DNA from: Anniella stebbinsi
Lineage: Eukaryota; Chordata; Lepidosauria; Squamata; Anniellidae
Length of the DNA: 64,000 bases
Assembly: GCA_029215795.1 (NCBI GenBank)
Contig: JARDYH010000007.1
Coordinates: 75,527,763 to 75,591,762 of the forward strand
Direction: 5' to 3'
The number at the start of each line of letters is the position of its first letter. Position 1 is the first letter of the stretch. The notes below the pieces were generated by a model. The model ran no database searches and was not told where the DNA came from. It was given only the letters and a program-made list of their open reading frames with translations. Shown one piece after another: positions 10,751 to 20,700 of this stretch. Position numbers and translations under genes: made by a program.

Positions 10751-10769
10751 CTAAACGCACCCCGGATTA

Positions 10770-11560
10770 AGGCGAGTCTTGATGCTGCACAATACAAAGA
10801 GGAAGAGCGCCATTTCCTTCCCTGCTTTCCCCCAGGGAACACTACGCAAAGCATCGCCTGCCGGCCTGCGCCTTTCCTGTCCTTTCCGCGCCACGTCTGA
10901 ACGTTGCCAACTGCGAGGTCCTGTGCGTATTTACGCAGAAGTCAAGTCCCACAGACTTCAATGGGGTTAACTACCGAATAAGGGTATTTAGGATCGCGGC
11001 CCCAAAACGTGGGCCCTTCGCAGGGAAGCCTTTAAGAACCCTAAACCGGGCCAGAAACCGACGCGTGAAAAAGCGGTCGCAGGGGGGAAAAAACGCAGCC
11101 CTTCATGCCTCCTTTCCTCTTATTTTCCTTTCTCTGAAACCGAATACGCACCCGAGGAGAGCGCAGGGAGTTCTTTGCGCGACTAGAACTCCACGCTCGG
11201 AGTGGGTGGGCACGCTGGAACTCATTTAAGTGTCTCTCCATGAGAACGCCTTAATTCGAATTTGAATTCTACCCTCCCCTCCCCCCACCGCTCTCCCCTA
11301 GCAACAAAAGGTAGAAAGGTTGGTGCTGGTTCCAAAAGGAAAGAAAGCAACCGGTCTTCTTCTACGCACCCACCGGCTCTCCCGCGGGGGGACAACCGCC
11401 TCCACCGCCCCCTTCCCTTTGTTTGGTTACCAAAGACCAGAGCCACTTCGCACCAGCACCTACCTGCACCCAGCCAAGGCCTGGTTCTAACCCTCCAAGC
11501 CCGCCTCCGGAACTCCTGGAGCCATTTCCGGGGAAAAGGAAGCGCTAATCATGACTGGTG
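10770..11560 (-). promoter_or_regulatory. CpG-rich promoter and first exon of the minus-strand SCAN gene (putative)
   Basis: GC content and CpG frequency rise over 10.8-11.55 kb relative to both flanks. On the minus strand a strong donor (CTGGGTGCAG|GTAGGT) ends at 11464, so a non-coding first exon probably starts near 11560 and splices to 8529. The assignment to the SCAN gene rests on strand and distance only. A 3' part of the island (10800-11240) would lie in intron 1. Confidence 0.5.
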
Positions 11561-11785
11561 TGTGTGGCTTGGTACCCATGAGCCTCAGCAAGAGGGACAT
11601 AGAGCTATATTACTATAGAAAAAAATAACATCTGTAGAATGGAGCATAATCAGGAAAAAGGCGATTTGGAAGACAAGGGAAGGCCGCCTGTGGCCATGGC
11701 TTTCTCGTATATTAGGCCTTGGCATCTCCGTGGTGAAACCTCATTGTGGGGAAACCCGTTCAATGTTAGAGCTGAAGCGCCAAGA

Positions 11786-12105
11786 TAGGGTGACCAGATA
11801 AAATCCAGGTCAGGGCTGATGTAACTTTAACAGTTGTAGAGAAAAGGGAATTTCAGCCAGTGTCATTTGTATGCAATTAGTTCCTGGTGAAATTCCCTCT
11901 TCATCACAACAGTTAAAGTGGCAGGGGCCCTGCCTTCCTTTGTATATAGTCACTCTAGTATAGTGCCTGCACCTTTAACTGTTGTGATGAAGAGGGAATT
12001 TCACCAGGAACTAATTGCATACAAATAACACTGGCTGAAATTCTCTTTTCTCTACAACTGTTAAAGTTACATGAGCCTTGACCTGGATTTTATCTGGTCA
12101 CTCTA
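11786..12105. mobile_element. Nested-palindrome hAT-like MITE, copy 1
   Basis: Terminal inverted repeats TAGGGTGACCAGATAAAATC and its complement bound a 320-bp element that is nearly a perfect palindrome. Each half also contains its own imperfect inverted repeat: AACTTTAACAGTTG followed by GGGAATTTCAG, later TGAAATTCCC and CAACAGTTAAAG. Four other copies lie in this window. Confidence 0.8.
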
Positions 12106-14370
12106 AGAATGACTGTAACGGGTGTGTGAGAGTCTATTATTTTCTATCTCTATGGTCACAGGCACTATTAGGATAGTTCCGGTTGTTAACGGAGCGTACT
12201 GGGGTAGACGTACAACAACAGTCTTGTGGAACGTTAAGAGCTAACACATTTCGTGGACGATTAGCCCATTTTATGAGACGCATGAAATGTTTTCCAGAGT
12301 TTCAGGGATATATGCAGTATATATGGTGGTGGGGAGAATTGTAAACAGTGAGATTGGAAAGATTTTAAATGCAGAAAGTACTGACAGTGATTAACACAAT
12401 ATTAACACGTTGCATTCGTGGTAGAGGCGCTAGTGATTACTAGAAATATATTGGGAGAAGCCTATCTTTTCTGCTATTTTCAAACAATTCTACGGTAGAG
12501 GATAATAACAAATTCATTGATCTAACATTTCTGAAAACTAAAAAGTACTATATAGAAATGCCGTAACTTACTGCTTAAACCCTACTGGCTGTTGTTTTTC
12601 ACTTTCTGAGACATGTAAATACTTTTGGTGAACAGGGAGGATATTTTGTAAATGGCCATGAACTGAAGTGGAACTGGAATGTACATTTCATTCAGGATGG
12701 GCTGACTGTGAACTCCTGAGGCTGTAAATCCTGTATACATCTGGGAGTATAGAGGTTGCACAGTTAGTTACAGATCCTCTTATTTTCTACTTTGAAGGCC
12801 TTCCTTTGTTAACATGCCTGCCAATGAACCCCTCCATGCTTGCTTTGGAACCCGTGTGTGTAGAGAATTCTGAGCCATTTTTTAGTATGCACACGGGAAG
12901 CAATTCAAGGATGCTTGGGCCATCCTCACTGTTGGCTCTGCATGAATTAAGAGTGCACGCTTGAACACGCCCAACACTTGCATGTGGCTGTATGTTACAG
13001 AGGAGGTTCAGTAGTAGTTGGCAAATTATTTTTTAGGGAAGCTGGTCTCCCATTAGGGAGGCATGGCAGGGATCACCAGAACATATCTGTACGCCTCTGC
13101 CCCACTTCTATTTGTTTTCTGCCTTCACTCTCAATCTACATGGACTTGTTACTTTCCAAAATAACCCTCCCTTCCCAATCTTGGTCAGGCCCTGCAAAAT
13201 CCACTGCAAGGCAAAATATTCTCCTTTGGAAAAGCAGAAGTCTTGAACTCCTGCTTCTGTAATTCATTTACTCACTAATACAGAAAACGATAGGAACTGA
13301 TGAAGCCAAATGTGCCAAAGAATTTAGCAATCCCAGATCCTTTGGCAGATACTAATATGTACATGTGAAGAGAACATGAATCACTGTTATGTACAGCACT
13401 TTTGTTTTGAATGGATCCTTGGAATCACATAATGAATTGTTTTAAACTGATTAACTGGTATCTTTATGTTTACACAAATTGTTGTAAGTTCTTTGGATCT
13501 ACGTTGGATAAATAAATAAATACTCCAATACATTTCTCTCCAGCTGTCCTGGAATCATACTTTTTGGGAGAGGTGACATAGCTCAAGAGTATGCTTTGCT
13601 CAAAGAAGGTCCCACCTTCAATCTCTGCTTCCCACCCCTATGGATTTCAAGTGGGAGAACTGGGGAAGACCCTTACCTGATACCCTAGAGAGCCCCCATC
13701 AGCTAGAAGAAAGTCCAACGGTCCAACTTGGCATAAAGCAGCTACATCTATTCAGACCACAGACAAGTGCTTGGAGCACTGATATGTTGCCTAGCATAAT
13801 TTCTTGTTTCTGTAAAAACTTGGCATTAGAAGCCATCCTCATCTTCTCAGAGTATGAATTGCAACAAATAATTATTTGTCCTCAACTGCAATGACATCTA
13901 AATATGTTTAACTACAGTTGTTTCCATCAATCTCTTGCTTCCCTTTGGCTATTTGACCCCTCCACTCGACTCCCACACCATCAAACTTCAGACTAAGTTG
14001 CTTGGAATAAGGACCTGTGTTTGCTTATGCTATCAGTCACGGTGTGCATTGATGGTGCATTATCAATAACAGATCTCATTAAATGGTTGATGGTCATTAA
14101 ATCCATGGTGATTTTAATTATTTTACCTGTGAAAGTATAATGAGAAATACTGCAACTCAACAAAAAGCTTTGAGACCTTTTTTTACCTTGCATAAAAGCA
14201 GACTAGACCATCCCAAGGCCTTTGTCTAGCCCAAGATTCTCTTTGGAGGCCTTTTATACAGGAATTTTGACAGAAGACTTGAATAAGGAGGAGCCTCCAC
14301 ATTCTTTCGGTATTTGTGCCAATTGGCTCGGCACATATGTTATTTATTGCCCACAGACAGTACACAAAGT
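12106..14370. other. Intergenic stretch between the two minus-strand SCAN genes
   Basis: No coding exon recognised on either strand; the open frames at 12978-13262 and 13640-13894 have no domain or splice boundaries. An L2-like 3' tail lies at about 13385-13520 (TTTAAACTGATTAACTGGTA, then a short AAATAAATAAATA tail). Confidence 0.45.
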
Positions 14371-14389
14371 CATTCCCAGTTGCTTTATT
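14343..14389 (-). promoter_or_regulatory. Candidate poly(A) signals of the Myb/SANT-SCAN gene
   Basis: Two TTTATT motifs on the plus strand (14343-14348 and 14384-14389) are AATAAA on the minus strand, 280-320 nt downstream of the proposed stop at 14667-14669. Confidence 0.4.
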
Positions 14390-14666
14390 TAGAGGTTTTA
14401 GACCCAAGCAGGAAAGGGAAGAAACATCTACTACTGTATAAAAAAACACACACACACAAAGCCTAGAGTAACATTAAAAAGACAACGTCATGACAATCAA
14501 CATCTGCACTACAGCAAGCAACGAGTATCAGCTTCCGAGCCTGCTGCAGCTTCAGGAACTTACATGATGTCCTATGGGGGAGGGGAGGGGAGAATTAACG
14601 TAGCAAGGTCAGTTATAAGACTCAAGACAACCAAGAGCTGAGGGTGGGTTGTTTTTCCTTTTTAAT

Positions 14667-14752
14667 TCAGGTCCTCATCTTAATGTTGTCAGTATTGCTG
14701 CTGAATTTCTTGGTGCTGGAGTAAATTCGGCCCACGTGACGTTTCAGAAATG
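14667..14752 (-). CDS. Last exon of the Myb/SANT-SCAN gene (putative)
   Basis: Acceptor TGCTCCTTAG ends at 14753. Entered with two bases left in the codon, the frame gives 27 basic residues ([16 protein letters not shown] and onward) to a TGA at 14667-14669. Codon third positions look like real coding sequence. Another frame is also open for about 20 codons, so the phase depends on the previous exon. Confidence 0.5.
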
Positions 14753-17700
14753 CTAAGGAGCAGGTAAAAACTATTAGTAGGTGAGCAAATGTTTAATGTA
14801 TATTACATTCTATTCAGGGAATGAAAACTAAGCACAGGGACAACACTAAGAATGGTTGAAGATTTTCTAGAAACACATGACCCTGTCAACAGCCCTCAAA
14901 AGTTTGTAAATGTTCTTCCATCCACCATAAGGAACCAAGATCAAATATTCAAGGGGGTGGGGGTGGTTAAGAAGCGCACTATTGAGAAAAAAAGGTAGAA
15001 TCAACCTGTTAAAAGTTTCCCAAGCTACAACTATGGGGTAGGATAAAGATGCCCACCTAAGTTGGTGTTGCTTACCCTTGTTCATGCAAAATGGGAAGCT
15101 ACTAGTCATTAATCAACGGAAGTGAAAACCACATATCTGGATGCATTGAACTTGTTCATGAGAGATAGAGCAATTTTCCATTGCTCACAAGCAAAAATGG
15201 GGCTAGGAGAGGCCGTTTTGGTCCTTGCCCAGGCAACTTCCTGCATTTTCCCTCAACGGCTACTCCATACACTACATTATGTTCAGCACACTTCTATACC
15301 TGGCTAATGCTTCAGAGTCCTACCCATTGGCTGCATTCAAATGTCATGCTAAACCATGCTAAAATCTTATTGGGAATGGACTTTGGCTTGCCCTGTTCCC
15401 AGAAAAGTTGCCTCTGAAGCCATCCACTTTGAGCAGACCAAACTCCAATGAGGGGCTGGTATTATGGATCTTCTAGACCAAGAGGAAAGGGAACTCTTGG
15501 CCCCCTCATTATCAGCTCAAATTGACTACATTTTAAGAACTCTCCACACTATCAGTTCCTCATGTGGGCATCTGCTCTGGAGTGACGGGGAAACAGCGCA
15601 AGTAGCAAAGCCATGTGTTTTGGGATGGCGTTCTACAACTCCCACATCTTTGCTGCTGCACTTTCTCCTTTTACCAGCCTTCAGTATGGAGAGACATAAC
15701 ATTCCTGATTTTAAAGAAGGAAAGGTGAAAGCTAGATAATATGCAAATAAGTTTGTTTTTAAGCACAGAGAGTAGTAAAGAGGGGAGACTTACGTTTCTC
15801 TCTCGCCATACTGGCCTACTGGGCATTTCTGTGACATTCTGGGATGCACTTGTTGCTGATGGGGACTTCCTGTTGTTGAGGATGTGCACTACAGTGCCAA
15901 GAGCATCTTGTAAGTCTTGTAAAGAGGAACCGCTCAGCCCATACAATGTGGAAGCTGCACAAATCATCAAAAAAGACAGGGGAAAATATAGATTTATGGG
16001 GTTGTCAGCAGACAGAGTGATTGCCAGAGAGTTGTTTGCAATTCTTGTTAGGTTCTGGAATCTCCCTTCTTGCCATATTTCTTTAGTCGATAATCTTTCT
16101 CCCTTATATTACTCCCATCTCACTTTACAATGCTGCAAATCCTAGAGCCTTAAGTGTAAAGCTGTGTATCCCAAGCTGTATCTTCTTTCTCATCATTCTA
16201 TCTTTCTCTATTTTGATATCTGCTTTGTTCATATCTTCCTTTGTACCTCCTACTGTGTTGCTCTCTACATCTGTAATAGCCTATGTGTGCTACCCACTAC
16301 CTGCCTCCCTTCCTTCAGACCTCTGCTCAAAACCCATAAATTTGCAAAGCCTTTTCTAGGCCACGATAGCATAAACTCACCTGTGCTTGCTGCCACCAAT
16401 GAATACTCCCCAATCTCATCCTCACTACTCCTTTGTAACATTCTTTGCTTGTATCTAGATCACAAGCTGCCTATTTTTATTTATATTATATAAAACATAT
16501 TATATTTATATTAAATTTACATTCTGCCTTTCAAGGCAGATTATACAGCCTGCCACCATCTTTATTGCCTCCCTTTGTGCCATAACATCTAGAACCACCT
16601 GCTATGCCACTCAGCATCACCATGTTGCTCATATTGTGAATGCCACTGGGTGTTATGAGAGGGAATTTCTATGGGGGATGCTGGTTTCAGTGGCAACCCT
16701 TTGGGTGGACATAATGCATAGCCCAGCAATTAGTCTTCTGGGCGGAATCTATAGGACTTCAGTTCTGTAATGTAACCAGTACACCTTGTGTCCAATGCTA
16801 AACAAAAGTAAAACAGGAGTGACGTCAGGCATTAACAATTCAAAAGAGGGTTATTGTCCATCACATGAGCAGATAGTCACTCTACGGGTGCCTGCAAACA
16901 AGACAGAGAAGGACCAAAAGGTTCTCACAGTGAAGCAGAAACTCCCCATTCATGCCTACAGAGTTACCTTGAGTGAGTCTTAACTCCTCACGTACAGTAT
17001 CCAGCTCAGCTTTCAACACGGTGCAGCTGGCACAGGGTGGTAGCATCCTGGAACCAGATGGCCCATTGTGAGTTGTGTCACCACTGCCATTTCCACTCCA
17101 GGGAGAATCCAGTAAAATGTCAATGCTGTCACTGAGTGAAGGTCCATCTACCTCAGGAGACATGTGACCATCATTCCCATGTTGGGGACTGGACAGAGTG
17201 ACATCCTTGTCAAAAACTATTCGAGATGGCCCAAGGCCAGCGGATGCCTTTTGCTCACACAATGCACTGGAAGAGAGTACCCCATTCAGAGCTTCTGAAA
17301 CTCTGCCACTGCCTTCTATTTTGGCTTCCCCCTCAACCTGGCTCTCTCCAACCACAGCAATATCACACCCTGGAATAGATCTTCCCCGCCCTCTTGTTTT
17401 CCCAGCTTGCTTTCCTGGCACAGAGGTTGGTTTTTGCTTTGCCTTCTGCCCAGCCTCATTCGTCTCTTGCTCCTCTAAGCTATTATCCATCTTCCTTTGC
17501 TTTGTTGCTGCCACTCCACGTTCTCCATCCTGTCTGGGCACAATTCGTTCCCTCGGACCTGACTTTGGTCTCTTCCTCAGCCGAAGGTGCACTTCTGTAC
17601 CTGAAGATGGAGAATAAGTTTATCTTGAGAGACCTGCCAAGATAGAAAAATAACAGATGGGCTTGTGGTTAAGGCCCTAGGCTGGGAATCAGAAGTGGGG

Positions 17701-20700
17701 GGTTTGGGTTCCAGGCCCACAGATGTAGCAGGACTCCACTCAACTCTGAAGAATCATGTTTCCAGGTTTCTGAGGATACAAATCCTCAGCATAATATTTC
17801 CCTTAGGATAATTTGGTAGATGATTTTTATTAATAACATAAGGTGAGTCATGCTGAATAAGACCAAGGGTCCATCTAGTCTAGTATTCTGTTCACACAGT
17901 GGCCAACCAGTTGCCTGTAGGACATGAATACAATAGCATCCTTCTGCTCATATTCCCCAGTAACTGGTGCACAGAGGCATACCCCTTCTGATACTGAGGT
18001 ATCCTGCACATCATGACTAATAGCCACTCATCCTCCATGAATCTATCCAATCCCTTTTAAAGCCATCAATATTAAGAGCCTGACTAACTGCTCCTTTTAG
18101 GGTGAGTCAGGGTCCCTTCTCCCGAAGAACAGATTAGCTAGTGACCCTGGGGATATTTTGCCTCCCTCTCAAGCTATTTTGTTGACTGGCTCCCTCTGCA
18201 GATTGCCTGACCTCCAACTGTGGTCTGAATTGTATAGGTGGTCTTATTTAGCATTAAGGGATTGGACTAATTGGCCTTTTGATCCCATCCAACTCTGCCA
18301 TTTATATTGGAATTAATATTTAAAGTGTCTTTACAAGTGAGATACTGAATCAGATTAAGTAAATTTTGATCTAGCCTACACAAGTTCCAATCATCTCAAT
18401 GTGAAGAAGGCAATTTGGACGGGTCTGAGATTCCACATAAAACCACTTCTCTTAACCTAAACAAAAATAATTTGCCAATTTAAGTTCAGAATTTACTAGA
18501 CTTCCTTACTCCTGAGAAGGCAGTATGGGGAAGTATCTCACAGCATGAAGTGTATAAAGGAGAAAGTGGTTATATACTATAATTCAATTTAGAGAATTTA
18601 TGGAATGCAAATGAAAACAGAACAGGGAAGGGAAATAAGTAGAAATTCACTAGAATGATAGCCTCAGTTTGTAAATGAAGACTACAGCAAGTAATGTCAT
18701 GAACCAAGAAAGAACAGGGAAGAGGTCTAAGCTATCAAATCAAAGCCTTAAAGCAATCTAAGAAGCAAATCCTTACCAAGTAAGCCATCTCTCCTAGGGT
18801 TCTCTTTACTGTCTTTGACACAAGGCTGTCTCCGATCCTCATCCAATTCTTCTTGAGGGGAATCTGCAACGATGTCATCAGATGTCATCCGTGTCTGGAA
18901 CAATAAGAATGCCACACCTGCATTCACCATGCGTTGCTCAAGTTAACAGGCCCTTCAGTTTCACCAAGGATGTAGGAATTGTCCCGTTATTTGTGACCAT
19001 GGACGAATACAACAGAATTAACTTTTTGTCTGTTGCCAGGGACCTGAAGTTTTGAACCCTGCTGAAGAAACCTCTTCATTCTAAATCTGATTAAAATATT
19101 GGACCCTTCTGAATCTTTTTAACAAGATTGAACATATTCTACTCACATGAATGTGTGTGCTCAGAATCGGATGTTTTGTACTCATGAGAACTTCAGTTGT
19201 TGTTTTAAAAGCAAGTTCAAGTCATCAGATCTGTCAAGAAAAAGTTTGGGTGGCCATGCAGTGTTGACCAAAGGCAGTTGCAGGTGTGGCTTCCATGAAT
19301 GAGAAGGCAGGTTTCTGTGCCCTGAAGAGCTGCCTATTGTCCCCCTTGGCCCAGAGTCTCTGTCCCCTCCTTCTTTAAACTGAGGGCTAGAATCTTCCAC
19401 TGAAAATAAATTAGATTCCTAAGATTCCCTCTAGACTCCCTTGGCCAAGCGGAAATATGTGTGAGATTTCATATCCCCCTTCCCAGCCCCAAGCAAAAAT
19501 CAGAAATAACCCTCAACATGGTCTTACCTGGTCCCGTTGCCTCTTGGACTCAAAGTGAAGCTGGAACCTCTCTGCCAGGGCCACAGCCTCCTTACCATTT
19601 TCTGGCTGACATTCACGGACCAAGGTCTGGATCTCCTCGGGGAGGATACTTAAAAACTGCTCAACAACCAGCAACTCCATGATCTGCTCTTTGGTACGAA
19701 CCTCTGGCCTCAGCCATTGATGGGATAGGTGCCATAGACACCTGTAAACTTCCTGGGGTCCCTGGGCTTCTTGGTAGCGGAAATGCCTGAAAGACTGACG
19801 TTGCACCTCTAAGTCTATGTCTGTCTCCAGCGCTTTAGCACAGTGGCTGCTACGGAGTTGCTGGGCTTTGCTATGAAGTTGGCCTTTACCATGCTGTCCA
19901 GAACTCTGGTAGGAATCACCCAATGGATTCAAAAAAGAGAGTTGTGCCTCTGGATGCTCACCCTTTCTGGTTGCTCCCACATGCCCAGGAACAGGAGGTG
20001 GCCTCGGGCCTGTCAACACCTCTTGACATTGGTCTCCAGGAGACTGCTGAGACAGAAGCCACCTCAGTATCTCTTCAGCAGTCCAGTACTGCACTTCAGG
20101 GGGCACCTTCACTGCTCCTCCAAGTGCTTCCTTCACTGCGAGTCTGGTTAGGCCCTTCCCTGAAACTTCAGCTTGCATTATCTGCTCTAGCAAAGCCTGT
20201 AGCTGTGATCCAGGGCCTGCAGCTGTACCTGCTCCATTCTTTGTGGACACCTGCAAGGTGTGTAGAGCATTGGTACAGGCAGTGGAAGTAGGATTGGCAG
20301 ATGGTCGCTGAGTCAGCACCTGGACAAGCTCAGTTTGTTTCTGAAACAACTTCTCAAAAAGCTGGGCCTGGAACTCCCTATCCTCACGGCGCATCTCCTT
20401 GTCATGTTGGATGAACTCTGCTAAACTTTGTTTCTCTTCTGCTTGGCTGACAACCTGTCTCTGCATTCGCTGCAGCTCCAGCTGATGTGAACGATTACAT
20501 TTCTGGCCAGCGCCCCTTTGGTAGCCTGACTGCCCATCCCCCTGAGCTTTTTGCTTACGGGTTCGAAGGTGGGGACGTTGGTCAAGCATAGAGATGAGAT
20601 GTCTTGGTGCAGGTTGGGTATCCATCACTATAGGTGAAACCACATCTATAATGAAAGCAACAACACACAGTGAATAGCCAGAGAAACCCAACAGTGTGCA

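Noticed and set aside
15075..15097. 23-nt micro-exon ending at donor AAGG|GTAAGC on the minus strand
   Set aside because: Its length gives the wrong phase for the better reading of the last exon, and its acceptor side is weak.
19182..19400. Exon-like segment after the SCAN exon (acceptor TTTATTTTCAG)
   Set aside because: Its open frame needs phase 1 but the SCAN exon leaves in phase 0, and it has no donor before its stop; the exon at 18894 fits instead.
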